A stretch of 64,000 nt of DNA from Anaeromonas frigoriresistens (lineage in GTDB: Bacteria; Bacillota; Clostridia; Tissierellales; SIT17), in NCBI RefSeq assembly GCF_016820655.1, contig NZ_WSFT01000050.1, positions 1-64,000 on the forward strand, read 5' to 3'. Under the pieces are notes generated by a model. That model saw nothing but the letters and a program-made list of their open reading frames with translations. It ran no database searches and was not told the DNA's origin. Each line of letters opens with the position of its first letter. Position 1 is the stretch's first letter. The translations under genes were made by a program, and so were the position numbers. Of this stretch, positions 36,421-46,703 are shown piece by piece.

Positions 36421-37269
36421 TTATTCTTTAACCCAAGAAAAGACATATTCCATATGTTCAGGCAATTCTAATTCTGGCTCACGTGTTGCATCAAAATAAC
36501 CTTTTATCATCTTTTCTTTGACAGCAAAATCAAAGTGGACTGCAGCAATTCCCATATCTACTCTTTGAATATCATATGGAAATCTATCACTGTATCCAGG
36601 TTCTTTATACTCATAAAAATGGCATACATTATCTTTTACTATAACTCTCCAGGGCTGTTTATTTGATGCTGATGGTCCTAAACGAACCATTTCTAAAGGA
36701 AATTCCAACTCTCCTGCTTCTTTTTTTGTCAGAGGTGATTGAAAATCATCTTTATAAAACAGTTGATCCCATTCTTTACGCTGATCTGCTTTAATCATTT
36801 TTCTCATTGCAATTTCTTTGAGATGCTTTTTCGTAGCAGCATATCCATAAGGTGTTATGATTGGAAATATTTCATCTTCTCCTATATTCATAGCCTTTGC
36901 GAATCCTTTACGATTAAATGTCCCACCTAACCAACAGGTTCCAAGATCGAGATGAGCTAAATAGAGGATGACTGCTTCAAGTTCATATCCAAGTGCTTCT
37001 AATCCCATTGGTTCTAATTTAATGGTTGTTCCTATATATTGCTTAGCACCTTTAATAACACCATAAGTTCCAAGCTTTTGTTCATTTTTCATGTCTCCAT
37101 GATCAAGATAATGAAAGTTCACTTTTTTCCCAAAAGGATTATCTAAAGAATCTACAAAGGATTCAATTGCCTTTCTTTTATCTGCTTCAACCTCTTGTTC
37201 TTTATAATTTCTTACGCTGTATCGTTTTGTTACTGCTTCTTCTATTGAAAAATCAATATTCACTGACAT
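36421..37269 (-). CDS. Nitroreductase family protein
   Basis: A 282-residue FMN-dependent oxidoreductase. The N-terminal RYSVRNYKEQEV gives the first FMN-binding segment, LGPSASNKQPWRVIVKDN the second, and GIAAVHFDFAVKEK the C-terminal helix. The order is that of the longer TdsD-like nitroreductases. Substrate unknown. ATG 37269 (MSVN) is chosen; an ATG at 37281 overlaps the AAAGGAG site. Confidence 0.85.
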   Translation of the reverse strand: MSVNIDFSIEEAVTKRYSVRNYKEQEVEADKRKAIESFVDSLDNPFGKKVNFHYLDHGDMKNEQKLGTYGVIKGAKQYIGTTIKLEPMGLEALGYELEAVILYLAHLDLGTCWLGGTFNRKGFAKAMNIGEDEIFPIITPYGYAATKKHLKEIAMRKMIKADQRKEWDQLFYKDDFQSPLTKKEAGELEFPLEMVRLGPSASNKQPWRVIVKDNVCHFYEYKEPGYSDRFPYDIQRVDMGIAAVHFDFAVKEKMIKGYFDATREPELELPEHMEYVFSWVKE

Positions 37270-37360
37270 TTCTCCTTTCAATGATAACTACTTCTTGATT
37301 TAAATGTATAATACATTAATCTTATATTGTATACCCAAAAGAATTATTTATAAAACATAA

Positions 37361-37404
37361 AGCAGTAGGGACGGTTCGGGACCAGTGAAAAAGTCCCCTG
37401 CTTC
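37361..37404. repeat. REP-like GGGACGGTTC hairpin remnant
   Basis: AGCAGTAGGGAC pairs with GTCCCCTGCT around GGTTCGGGACCAGTGAAAAA. Sequences beginning GGGACGGTTC or GGGACAGGTT are common dispersed short repeats in Firmicutes, often linked to IS200-type (RAYT) transposases. A second one lies at 58988-59022. Confidence 0.45.
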
Positions 37405-37606
37405 ACTCTTCAATAAATAATATTAATTTTTAATCTTATATTATTTTATTTTCCGTTTTTTAATCAATATAATATTTCCCCTTTTTTATTCAACTTAATT
37501 GTATCAAATCATATTTCTTAATTAAAGGCAGGATTCTGGTAACATAATAAAGCTTTATTACATAAAATAATTACTATCTAAACAAGAGAGGAGGATTCTC
37601 CTTAAG

Positions 37607-38524
37607 ATGCCAGCTATCATAGAAAATGTTATTTCTTTGTTTATCATAATATTAGTAGGAGTTTATGGAAATAAGAAAAATATAATTACTGAAGAAATAA
37701 ACAAAGCATTGATCAATATACTCATTCAAATTGCATTGCCTTTTATGATTCTTTCTTCTTTCATTTATACCTATGATGATGCAATTAAATCTAATGTTAC
37801 AAAGACATTTTACTATACTATTATAGCCTATGTAATAATGATAATTACTTCTTACATAATGCTATTACCTATAAAAAATGATAAAAAAATAATACTACAT
37901 TTTGCTAATATATTCACTAATACTGGCTATGTAGGTTTTCCAATACTAAATTCTATCTATGGTCCTGAAGGAGTTATCTATGGATCTATATTTAATATGT
38001 TTTTTGTAATACTCCTATGGACCTATGGAATTATATTATTTAAAGGTAGTCTTGAAAGGAAGAAATTAAAAAGTGAGCTAAAAAAAATACTTTTAAATCC
38101 ATCTATTATTGCTGTGTGTATAGGTATCATAATAATGATGTTTGACCTTCAATTACCTAATGCTTTATTATCTAGTATAAAAAATATTGGAAGTATTACT
38201 GGTCCTTTATCCATGATTATTATAGGAGTTATACTCTCAAATACAAAAATCAAGAAATATATAGGAGACTGGACATTATATTATGGAGTAACCATTAAGC
38301 TAATAATTATACCTACTATCATGTACTTATTCTCTTTGGTTATTGGAGTTAGTTCTAAACCAATAACCACAATAATAATTATGAGTGCCTTGCCAGCTGC
38401 TGCAATGACTGCCATACTAGCAGAAAGTTTTAATAAAGAAAAAGAATATGCAGCAGTTATTGTATCTGTAACTACATTGCTTTCTTTAATTACATTGACT
38501 ATACTATTAAAATTCATTTTATAG
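37607..38524 (+). CDS. AEC family transporter
   Basis: A 305-residue permease of the auxin efflux carrier/malonate type with ten membrane segments in two bundles of five, and loops typical of the fold (IFTNTGYVGFPILNSIYG near residue 100; MSALPAAAMTAILAESF near 265). Substrates are usually organic or amino acids; none can be named here. The start follows GAGGAGG. It ends at the hairpin at 38542-38573. Confidence 0.88.
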   Translation: MPAIIENVISLFIIILVGVYGNKKNIITEEINKALINILIQIALPFMILSSFIYTYDDAIKSNVTKTFYYTIIAYVIMIITSYIMLLPIKNDKKIILHFANIFTNTGYVGFPILNSIYGPEGVIYGSIFNMFFVILLWTYGIILFKGSLERKKLKSELKKILLNPSIIAVCIGIIIMMFDLQLPNALLSSIKNIGSITGPLSMIIIGVILSNTKIKKYIGDWTLYYGVTIKLIIIPTIMYLFSLVIGVSSKPITTIIIMSALPAAAMTAILAESFNKEKEYAAVIVSVTTLLSLITLTILLKFIL

Positions 38525-38541
38525 CGATAGATTAATAAAAT

Positions 38542-38573
38542 AGGCACCTTAAGACTTAAGTCTTAAGGTGCTT
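38542..38573. terminator. Terminator after AEC gene
   Basis: GCACCTTAAGACTT and AAGTCTTAAGGTGC form a 14-base-pair perfect dyad between convergent genes; the T tract is weak. Confidence 0.7.
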
Positions 38574-38633
38574 ATAGTTAGTTTAGAAAACAATATAAAG
38601 TTTAAATAGATTTTATATTATATTAGACTATTA

Positions 38634-39107
38634 TCAAAGACTATTTCTCTTTAGTATATCAGTTATAAATTTCTCTGCTTTTCTAAAGTCTTGATCATTG
38701 GGATGTCCTTGAGATAGTTTTCCCATAAAATCAAAGATTTTATTGTTAGTAAATTCTTCTGCTATAAAGCTTCCTTTACAAGCAAAACTACCTTTATTTA
38801 TTGCTCCTTTTAACACTAACCTTTTTATTAGTTTATTATTATAAAACTTCATTCCAACTCCGCTAGTTGAGAACACAAAAACATTTTTATCTTTTAAACT
38901 CAAATTATCTACAAGTTTAAATATCTTTGGTGACATACTCTCTCTATATACTCCCGACCCAAATCCTATCAACTTATAGTTTTTTATATTAATATCATTA
39001 ATATTCTTTATCTTAATTAAATCCGCACCAATTTTCTCGGCAAACAGCTTTGCAATTTTTTCAGTATTATTCTTATAATCAGAATAATATATAATGGCAG
39101 ATTTCAT
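38634..39107 (-). CDS. Flavodoxin-like protein
   Basis: A 157-residue flavodoxin/menaquinone-dependent oxidoreductase-like protein. The FMN phosphate loop is YYSDYKNNTEKIAK (residues 7-20), followed by GFGSGVYRESMSPKIFKLVD and VFVFSTSGVG loops. Likely a cytosolic electron carrier. The start follows AGGAATG and the gene is monocistronic. Confidence 0.85.
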   Translation of the reverse strand: MKSAIIYYSDYKNNTEKIAKLFAEKIGADLIKIKNINDINIKNYKLIGFGSGVYRESMSPKIFKLVDNLSLKDKNVFVFSTSGVGMKFYNNKLIKRLVLKGAINKGSFACKGSFIAEEFTNNKIFDFMGKLSQGHPNDQDFRKAEKFITDILKRNSL

Positions 39108-39323
39108 TGATCATTCCTCCTTATCTAATAATTTACCATGAATTTTCAAATGTATTTAAAGCTTTTTTTGAATTCACGTAATAACTTACTTTACTATTTC
39201 TAATAATTTATTTTAATTATATAATATTTTTATTAAATAGTGCGATAATTTATAAACTTAATCGTATATATAATAGAACCATATATACTAAAGCTAATAT
39301 AAAATAGAGTTGGAGGTGACAGT

Positions 39324-39815
39324 TTGGAGAATGACATATTTATTAAAATTTATGAAGAATATTTTCCCTATGTCTATAGATATCTTTATGGACTTACATA
39401 TAATCACCAGACATCTGAGGATTTAGCTCAAGAAGCCCTTATTAAAGCATTGTGTGTTCTTCAATCTCCTAATAAAAGTATTAAATCTTGGTTGCTAACT
39501 GTCGCTCATAACCTTTATATTGATCATATTAAAAAAAATAGAAGATTAGATCTTAAAGAACATAAGCTATTGGATCAAATTAATGTACAGGATTTTACTG
39601 AAGAACTAATTCTTAAAGAAAGTACTAAATCTGCTTTTATATTAATTAAACAGCTTCCTGAAAATCAGCGTCAAGCAATACTATTATGTATGATAAATGA
39701 ACTTTCATATCAAGAAGCAGGAGAGATATTAGGAATAAGTATTTCAGCAGTAACAAACTTGATCTATAGGGCTCGTAAGACCCTTAGAAAATTAAGGAGG
39801 AATATAAATGAATAA
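39324..39815 (+). CDS. ECF-type sigma-70 factor
   Basis: A 163-residue ECF sigma factor. Region 2 (about 12-75) has DLAQEALIKALCVLQ and SWLLTVAHNLYIDHIKKNRR; region 4 (about 108-158) has LPENQRQAILLCMINELSYQ and the recognition helix ISISAVTNLIYRARKTLRKL. TTG 39324 follows TGGAGG. Its end overlaps the anti-sigma gene by 8 bases, showing coupling. Probably responds to envelope stress, as with SigM/SigV/SigW-like systems. Confidence 0.92.
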   Translation: MENDIFIKIYEEYFPYVYRYLYGLTYNHQTSEDLAQEALIKALCVLQSPNKSIKSWLLTVAHNLYIDHIKKNRRLDLKEHKLLDQINVQDFTEELILKESTKSAFILIKQLPENQRQAILLCMINELSYQEAGEILGISISAVTNLIYRARKTLRKLRRNINE

Positions 39816-40947
39816 TGAATTTCAAGAGAAGCTTCACTTATATAAAGAGGGAAAATTAACTCCTAAGGAAATGATAGAAATAGAAGAGGAAATAGACAGA
39901 TTCATTGCCATACAGGATTACCTTGATAATGATGAAAAGAAATTTTTTGAAGAATTGAAACAACAGATACCTATACAACAAAAAGAGAAAAACAAAAACA
40001 CTAGAATAATAAAGCGAAAAGTTAATTTACGAATTCTTACTCTGACAACAATTACTGGACTTTGCATTGGTACATTGATTATAGCATTGTATATTTTAGC
40101 ATCAAATATAACTACCTCATTATTTGAGTTAGATCATAAGGAAGCCTATGTAGAAAGAGCAACAATAGTTCAATTGACAGAAATATTTCATCCTCAGTAT
40201 GACTCTCATAGAAGTGGAGTCCAAAAATTACCTTTTGCAAAGCAAAATTTTGTGGTATCCCTTCAAAATTTTTTAGGAAATACATTAATAGATGAATCAA
40301 GTATAAGTATTCGATATAACTTTGGAAAACCCAAGAAATTACAAGGAAGTACAAAAGAACTTCAACTTTTACCAATTGATGATCCTTCTTGGATAGATAA
40401 CCCTGAGTATAGTTTATTATCAGGTTTTGATCCATTACAAAATGCTCCTTCAGGCACAAAAGCAAAGATTTTTGTTGGGTTCAATAGAGCTTTAACCCCT
40501 CAACAGATAAAGAAAAATTTTATGAATCCATTAAATATAGATTTTAATGACATTACACCTCTAGTAACCATTGATTCAAAGTATATTATAGCAAATGCTT
40601 CCTATTATCAATTTACCCCGGTTTTCCCCTACGATGCTAATAATGCAGAGCAGTTGGAGGATAAACCTTTAAAATTAAGCCAATATGAAAATATGGATAA
40701 CCAGGCTCACCAAGAATCTTTAATTGGTAACTTAAATCTTATAAAAAATAATAAAAGGCTACTTCAAATAATGTACTATCAAGATATGTTCGAAGATATA
40801 AATATTGATGCTATTATTAATCAGGTTGAAAATGAAGGGGTTGAATATATTGGTATGTATATTTCTGCAGATAGTAAAGAGCTTTTAAAGCTTAAAGATA
40901 ATCCCTATATTCATTTTATAACAGTAGAAAACATAGTTATATGGTAA
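39808..40947 (+). CDS. Anti-sigma factor (sigma regulator N/C domains)
   Basis: A 379-residue single-pass membrane protein: a cytosolic N-terminal 70 residues with Lys/Glu helices that would hold the sigma factor, one membrane helix (about 74-95) and a large extracellular domain. The latter ends in YIGMYISADSKELLKLKDNP, as in the sigma_reg_C family of Bacillus. It starts inside the sigma gene behind TAAGGAGG. No zinc HxxxCxxC motif. Likely releases the sigma factor on an envelope signal. Confidence 0.85.
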   Translation: MNNEFQEKLHLYKEGKLTPKEMIEIEEEIDRFIAIQDYLDNDEKKFFEELKQQIPIQQKEKNKNTRIIKRKVNLRILTLTTITGLCIGTLIIALYILASNITTSLFELDHKEAYVERATIVQLTEIFHPQYDSHRSGVQKLPFAKQNFVVSLQNFLGNTLIDESSISIRYNFGKPKKLQGSTKELQLLPIDDPSWIDNPEYSLLSGFDPLQNAPSGTKAKIFVGFNRALTPQQIKKNFMNPLNIDFNDITPLVTIDSKYIIANASYYQFTPVFPYDANNAEQLEDKPLKLSQYENMDNQAHQESLIGNLNLIKNNKRLLQIMYYQDMFEDINIDAIINQVENEGVEYIGMYISADSKELLKLKDNPYIHFITVENIVIW

Positions 40948-40991
40948 ATAATCAGTAAGCTAACTGAATTTATTATTGCTTATAAAAAGTT

Positions 40992-41025
40992 TAACTCCCT
41001 TTTAAATTAGGGAGTTAAACTTTTT
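40992..41025. terminator. Bidirectional terminator after anti-sigma gene
   Basis: GTTTAACTCCCT and AGGGAGTTAAAC arms around a 9-10 base loop with T-rich flank, between convergent genes. Confidence 0.85.
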
Positions 41026-41033
41026 ATTTGAAA

Positions 41034-41885
41034 CTAATATGATATTGGCTTATTATATTCCACTTCAGTAACTTCAAAGTTAAACCAATTAAAATCTCCT
41101 GTATCTAATTTCCAATTAACTTCTCCTTTAGTAGGAATCTTTATTCCTTCAAACTCTTTATATTCTCTCACAGGAATTGACCAAGTCTCTAATGTCATCT
41201 CTCCATCAAATTCTCCATACCTTTCAGCTTCAAAATTAACAACTTCGCCCTTATCATTAAATGTAAAAATTCCTGAAGCCGTTATATCCCCATAAGTCAT
41301 AGTTACTTTGGCATTATAATCATCTATTTCTTCCCATGTTATGTATTCATTTAAAGCTGCAGTAGGAAACCACATTGTCTCTGCTAAGTATCTTAATAAT
41401 GTACCTTGATCAATCTTTTTTCCCTTGGAGTCAGCCACAGGAAATATTGAAAGAATTTTAATGAGCATATTTCCTTTACCATTCTGATACTTATCTCTTC
41501 CTGAAATATGAAAGAACGGAGCTACTTTAATATTTGCCTTCCAGATAAAACCTGGATCTTCGGTAGTGAAATATTGTTCTGCTTCCACAGACATCCAGGG
41601 CTTATCTTTTTCCAATCTCATATCTGCTTTTTGTTTTAAACGAACAGCTACTATTTTTTCTTTTCCAACAACTCCAGTGTATACAAGCCACTTTTGAACA
41701 TTATTAGGTAACTCTGCAATATCTGCCTTAGTTACAATTTCATCTTTATTTTTTACTGTCCTAAAAAGTTCTTCAACTTCCTTCTCTACATTTCTGTCAA
41801 ATGAAATTTTAGCTATAAATTTAACTGCTATAAGCAGCACTAAAAGTACAACAATAATAATTAATATCCATATTAATTTTGACAC
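41034..41885 (-). CDS. DUF6544 family membrane-anchored protein
   Basis: A 283-residue protein with one N-terminal membrane anchor (about 4-26) and a soluble domain. Notable motifs are LPNNVQKWLVYTGVVGKE, WKANIKVAPFFHISGRDKYQ and ALNEYITWEEIDDYNAKVTM. I recognise the DUF6544 (formerly DUF6920) type, function unknown; the fold may bind lipid. GTG 41885 follows GGGGAGG. It is alone and convergent with the sigma/anti-sigma genes. Confidence 0.7.
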   Translation of the reverse strand: MSKLIWILIIIVVLLVLLIAVKFIAKISFDRNVEKEVEELFRTVKNKDEIVTKADIAELPNNVQKWLVYTGVVGKEKIVAVRLKQKADMRLEKDKPWMSVEAEQYFTTEDPGFIWKANIKVAPFFHISGRDKYQNGKGNMLIKILSIFPVADSKGKKIDQGTLLRYLAETMWFPTAALNEYITWEEIDDYNAKVTMTYGDITASGIFTFNDKGEVVNFEAERYGEFDGEMTLETWSIPVREYKEFEGIKIPTKGEVNWKLDTGDFNWFNFEVTEVEYNKPISY

Positions 41886-42151
41886 ATTAAAACCTCCCCT
41901 AAAATCACTATACTCTACCCATTTTAATTATATTCTAAGTCAATCTAAAATTTTCTTTTTATTCTCTTCTTTTTATGTATTAAGGTTGTTTTTGCCATAA
42001 ATTTTACTAATTTTTGAATACAATTTAACATTTTAACACTGTTCAATTATATTGTAGAATAAAACTACTTCATTTATCAAGTAATTTTGCTTATTAATAC
42101 TTATTTAATTGAGGATTATCTATTTTTATCGCTATCAACATATAGTGATTT

Positions 42152-42727
42152 TTATTCTTTTAGTACATTTATTAATCCCATTGTAAGCTTCACAACCATT
42201 TCTGCCATTGAATAAGGTGTTTTTTTCATCCCTTCATCAAACCATTTTTGAACAATACCAACACATCCAGTTATTGTAAATGCATAGACATATTCTGCAT
42301 CTTCCTTAGTAATTTTATTGTTATCAGTTATTTCATTAATAATATTGTGGTATACAAGCATCATTATTTGTTTTTGAAAATTGAAATCTCCCCGTTCACT
42401 TAGTAGCAATTTAAATAACCGTGCATTTTCTTTTAAATACTCAAATATTTTTTCTGTAACCAATATAACGTCCATATTATTGCTTTTTTGATCGAATTCT
42501 GTAAGATAAATATTGAAATTATCTAGTAGTTCATTTTCTATTTTCTTTAACAAGTCATATTGATCACTATAATGGGAATAGAATGTAGATCGGTTTATAT
42601 CGGCATCATTGCAAATTTCTTTTATAGTTATTTGTGATATGTCTTTATTTTCCAGGAGGGTGATGAAGCTTTCTTTTAATACCATTTTAGTATATTTTAT
42701 TCTTCTATCAACTTTCTTTTTTTTCAT
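42152..42727 (-). CDS. TetR family regulator of MMPL transporter
   Basis: A 191-residue TetR regulator with HTH ITIKEICNDADINRSTFYSHYSDQYDLLKKI (about 35-65) and a ligand domain of the TetR_C_8 type. It is divergent from the MMPL exporter; a long inverted repeat fills the space between, so it very probably represses the exporter and itself. Confidence 0.88.
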   Translation of the reverse strand: MKKKKVDRRIKYTKMVLKESFITLLENKDISQITIKEICNDADINRSTFYSHYSDQYDLLKKIENELLDNFNIYLTEFDQKSNNMDVILVTEKIFEYLKENARLFKLLLSERGDFNFQKQIMMLVYHNIINEITDNNKITKEDAEYVYAFTITGCVGIVQKWFDEGMKKTPYSMAEMVVKLTMGLINVLKE

Positions 42728-42747
42728 TTTAAAACCTCCATTTTTTT

Positions 42748-42804
42748 AAAATATGTTAGATAATAAACATTTTAATTATTTATGTTTATTATCTAACATA
42801 TTTA
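42748..42804. promoter_or_regulatory. Long inverted repeat between tetR and MMPL gene
   Basis: AAATATGTTAGATAATAAAC continuing to 42770 is mirrored by 42782-42804 (ATGTTTATTATCTAACATAT and on): 22-23-base perfect arms around an 11-base centre, 21 bases before tetR. Likely the TetR operator; the long arms also allow a cruciform or RNA hairpin in the tetR leader. Confidence 0.6.
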
Positions 42805-42898
42805 AATTATCTGTATGTTGAACTATAAACACACCTTCATTAAACTATACATATAGTAGTTTTGTCAACACTGTGTATACTAAAAAGGAGGGAATTTA

Positions 42899-44953
42899 AT
42901 GGAGAATTTTTCACAAATCGTGATCAAATACAAAAAGAGTATTTTAATAACATTTTTACTACTTGCAATATTAAGTGGCATTTTTACATCACTGGTTTCA
43001 GTGAACTATGATATGGTAGATTATCTACCAAAAGATGCCCAATCTACTACTGCCATTAAGATAATGGAGGAGGAATTTAGTGGTGAAATGCCCAACGCCC
43101 GGGTTATGCTTGAAAATGTATCAATACAAGAAGCCTTAGAATACAAGGAAAGAATCTCAGAGATAGATGGAGTTACCTCAGTAAATTGGTTAGATGACAT
43201 TATAGGTTTAAATACTCTTAAAACTACACCTCTTGATTTTTTAGATTCTGATATACTCAAAAATTATTACAAAGATGATAACGCTTTAATAACCTTATCT
43301 ATTGAAAGTGGTCAAGAAACAACAGCAGTAAATGCTATCTATGATCTAATAGGAGAAGAAAATGCAGCTGCAGGAGAAGCAGTGAATGCAGCAGAAACTC
43401 AGTCAATGTCAGTGTCTGAGGTAGTTAATGCAATGATAATATTAGTTCCTATTATAATAATTATTTTAATAATTTCCACCACTTCCTGGATAGAGCCCTT
43501 ATTGTTCTTATTTACTATAGGTATTGCAATAATAATAAATATGGGAACAAACATTATTTTTGGGGAAATATCCTTTATCACTCAAACAGTAAGCCCTATT
43601 TTACAATTAGCTGTATCTCTAGATTATGCTATTTTCTTACTCCATAGTTTTAATGATTATCGCTTAACCCATGAACCTCCAGAAGCAATAAAGCTTGCTA
43701 TGAAACAAGCGCTACCAACCGTTGCAGCCAGTGCTGCCACAACAATGATTGGTTTTTCAGCATTAATATTCATGCGATTTGGTATAGGTGCAGACTTAGG
43801 TCTCAATTTATTAAAAGGTATTGTCTTTAGTTTCATTTCTGTTATGGTATTTTTACCTGTAATCACATTGATGGGTTATAAGTATATTGATAAAACTAAA
43901 CATAAGAAGATTATGCCAGACTTTAAAAAGTCAGAAAGATGGATAATGAAAATAAGGATTCCATTTTTAATCCTTGCACTTTTAGTTGTTATGCCAAGCT
44001 TTCTTGCTCAATTAAATACTCAGTTTTTGTATGGAATGGGGGCTGTTACAAATTCATCTCGTGCTGGAGAGGATACTTTATATATTGAAGAAAAATTTGG
44101 TAAGGAAAATCCCCTTGTATTACTTGTTCCTAAGGAAAATGTAGGTAAGGAGTCTGAGCTTAGTGACGACCTATCTAAAATTCCTCATATAACAAGTGTA
44201 ATATCTTACTCTACGTCTGTAGGTGAAGAAATACCTCCCCAATTTGTACCAGAAGAGGCTGTTGAACAGTTTTACTCGGAAAATCATTCCCGAATCATCC
44301 TTTATACAGATACCGAGGAGGAAGGTGATGAAGCCTTTAATACTGTTGAAACAGTTTTAGATACAGTGTCAAATCATTACAACACATATTATCTTACAGG
44401 TCAAAGTGCAACACTCTTTGATATGAAAAATGTTGTATCGACAGATACAACCAGGATTAACCTCATAGCCATAATAGGAATTTTTGTTGTATTACTAATT
44501 GCATTCCGTTCACTGAGTCTACCATTTTTATTAGTATTTACGATTCAAACAGCAATATGGATTAATCTTTCCTTTCCATATTTCTCAGGAAAATCCTTAA
44601 GTTTTATCGGTTACTTAATTATTAGTACAGTACAACTTGGAGCCACAGTGGACTATGCTATATTATTTACTAATGCTTATTTAAATAACAGAAAATCACT
44701 TCCAAAAAAGGATGCCATGAAAGTAACTATTGAAAATAATTTAGTAGCAATACTTATATCTGCGGGAATTCTTTCAATAGCAGGATTCACATTAGCCTTT
44801 ACTACAAGTAATCCTATTATTGGTGAACTTGGAATATTACTCGGTAGAGGAACTCTACTATCTCTTACTATGGTAGTCTGTGTATTACCAGCTCTACTTG
44901 TATTATTTGATAAAATTATCCAAAAGACTACTATTAAAAATGACTTTCACTAA
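42899..44953 (+). CDS. MMPL/RND family exporter
   Basis: A 684-residue membrane protein with two repeats, each of an extracellular loop and about five or six helices. It carries the MMPL signatures SLDYAIFLLHSFNDYR and TVDYAILFTNAYL in the two halves. Extracellular loops are short relative to Gram-negative RND pumps. Exports lipids or hydrophobic drugs in relatives. ATG 42899 follows AAGGAGGG. A YhgE-like partner follows after 20 bases. Confidence 0.9.
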   Translation: MENFSQIVIKYKKSILITFLLLAILSGIFTSLVSVNYDMVDYLPKDAQSTTAIKIMEEEFSGEMPNARVMLENVSIQEALEYKERISEIDGVTSVNWLDDIIGLNTLKTTPLDFLDSDILKNYYKDDNALITLSIESGQETTAVNAIYDLIGEENAAAGEAVNAAETQSMSVSEVVNAMIILVPIIIIILIISTTSWIEPLLFLFTIGIAIIINMGTNIIFGEISFITQTVSPILQLAVSLDYAIFLLHSFNDYRLTHEPPEAIKLAMKQALPTVAASAATTMIGFSALIFMRFGIGADLGLNLLKGIVFSFISVMVFLPVITLMGYKYIDKTKHKKIMPDFKKSERWIMKIRIPFLILALLVVMPSFLAQLNTQFLYGMGAVTNSSRAGEDTLYIEEKFGKENPLVLLVPKENVGKESELSDDLSKIPHITSVISYSTSVGEEIPPQFVPEEAVEQFYSENHSRIILYTDTEEEGDEAFNTVETVLDTVSNHYNTYYLTGQSATLFDMKNVVSTDTTRINLIAIIGIFVVLLIAFRSLSLPFLLVFTIQTAIWINLSFPYFSGKSLSFIGYLIISTVQLGATVDYAILFTNAYLNNRKSLPKKDAMKVTIENNLVAILISAGILSIAGFTLAFTTSNPIIGELGILLGRGTLLSLTMVVCVLPALLVLFDKIIQKTTIKNDFH

Positions 44954-44973
44954 TTATAAGGAGTGTGATTAAA

Positions 44974-46512
44974 ATGAAAAAGATATTATCCTTTATTTTG
45001 ATACTTACATTATTATTTACATCAGGTGTTTCTGTAATAGCCACAGATAATCCTTCATCAAAAGAAGAGGTTGTATATGGCTTACTTAATTTAGATGGAA
45101 GTGTAAACAATCTTTATGTAGTTAATATCTTCAATGAAGGTACAATTACCGACTATGGAGATTATTCAAATATACGTAACATGACCACTTCTAAAAAGAT
45201 TAATCAAAAAGGAGAAAAAATAACTGTAGACACTAAAGCTGATAAATTTTATTATCAAGGGACCCTTGAAGCAAAAGAATTGCCTTGGGATATTGCTATA
45301 AGATATTTTTTAGATGATAAAGAAATTTCTGGAACTGACCTAGCTGGAAAAAGTGGTAAGCTAAAAATTAACATGTCTGTAAATCAGAATACTAAAATTA
45401 ATAGTAATTTCTTTAATAATTATGCTCTACAAATTTCTTTATCCCTTGATAACAAGATGTCTTCCGATATCAAGGCTCATAATGCTACAATTGCTGAAGC
45501 AGGAGGTAAAAAGCAAATCTCTTATACAGTTTTGCCAGGAAATAGTATGGATATTACTGTAACAGCTGATGTTCAAGATTTTGAGATGGATGCAATAACA
45601 GTAAATGGTATAAAATTATCCCTTGGTATAGATATTAATCCTGATGAATTTACAAGACAAATTTTAGAACTTACTGATGCGATAAAAGATCTTGATGATG
45701 GTGCCAGTAAACTACTAAGTGGTCTTAATCAATTATCTAGTGGAATGCAAACATATGTTAATGGAATGAAGGCCTTCAATGAGGGTATAGGACAGCTTCC
45801 TGATAGTGCAGATATGTTGAATACAGGAGCAACCGGACTAAGGGATGGTTTATCAGAATTAACAAAACAAAATAATTCTTTAAATGAAGGGGCTTTAGCA
45901 ATACAACAATCTACCTTCGATTCTGTAAATGTTAAACTTAACCAAATGGGTTTAGGTCTTCCTGTTCTTACAGCTGAAAATTATACAGAAATACTATCAC
46001 CAATCCCTGATCTTGCTGTAATTAAGGAACAACTTGATGGAGTAGTGAAATTTACCCAAGGCTTAAAAGGATATACAAATGGTGTAGAGCAACTTGGCAA
46101 AGGTGCTTCCGATCTAGCAGATGGTACTTCTAAATTCAAATCTTCCTCATCTGAAATAGCATCTTCATCAAATGAACTTTATAATGCAGGAGTAGAACTT
46201 AATAAGGGAATAAAAGATCTTCATAAAGGTCTTGCTACCTATAGAGAAGGTACAAAAAAATTAAAAAATGGTACCTCAGATATGGATTCTGAAATAAACA
46301 ATCAAATTGATGAAGTTCTGGGAAGCATTTCTGGAAGTGATGATAAAGTAATATCCTTTGTATCAGATAAAAACACTAATGTTTCTGCTGTTCAATTTGT
46401 ATTAAAAACAGATTCCATAACTCTTCCAGAAGTCGATAATTCTATTGAACAAAAATCTGTAGAACTAAATTTTTGGGAAAAATTATTGGATTTATTTGGA
46501 CTTTATAAGTAA
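44974..46512 (+). CDS. YhgE/Pip-like secreted coiled-coil protein
   Basis: A 512-residue protein with a signal peptide (about 1-25), a beta-rich N-terminal region, then heptad-like repeats with Gly/Leu/Ser spacing (DDGASKLLSGLNQLSSGMQT; GLRDGLSELTKQ; GLATYREGTKKLKNG). These repeats typify the extracellular part of YhgE/Pip proteins found with MMPL pumps. The C-terminus is only weakly hydrophobic. ATG 44974 is chosen behind AAGGAG. Same operon as the MMPL gene. Confidence 0.82.
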   Translation: MKKILSFILILTLLFTSGVSVIATDNPSSKEEVVYGLLNLDGSVNNLYVVNIFNEGTITDYGDYSNIRNMTTSKKINQKGEKITVDTKADKFYYQGTLEAKELPWDIAIRYFLDDKEISGTDLAGKSGKLKINMSVNQNTKINSNFFNNYALQISLSLDNKMSSDIKAHNATIAEAGGKKQISYTVLPGNSMDITVTADVQDFEMDAITVNGIKLSLGIDINPDEFTRQILELTDAIKDLDDGASKLLSGLNQLSSGMQTYVNGMKAFNEGIGQLPDSADMLNTGATGLRDGLSELTKQNNSLNEGALAIQQSTFDSVNVKLNQMGLGLPVLTAENYTEILSPIPDLAVIKEQLDGVVKFTQGLKGYTNGVEQLGKGASDLADGTSKFKSSSSEIASSSNELYNAGVELNKGIKDLHKGLATYREGTKKLKNGTSDMDSEINNQIDEVLGSISGSDDKVISFVSDKNTNVSAVQFVLKTDSITLPEVDNSIEQKSVELNFWEKLLDLFGLYK

Positions 46513-46655
46513 TTAAGTAAGATAAAACATGATTCTTTAAAGAAGTCTGTAAATAACTTTATAATTTAAGGTTGAATAGTTCCAATCTGACAACAACTAA
46601 ATTTTTTCTAGAATTACAAAAATTATTGTTATATATTTATAAAAAACTTTAATTT

Positions 46656-46703
46656 TAGCAATATAAAAAATGAGCTACTTTAAAGTAGCTCATTTTTTAT
46701 ATT
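46656..46703. terminator. Terminator overlapping C_GCAxxG gene end
   Basis: GCAATATAAAAAATGAGCTA and TAGCTCATTTTTTATATTGC form a perfect stem of more than 20 base pairs; the right arm contains the last codons of the C_GCAxxG gene. Works in both directions. Confidence 0.85.
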
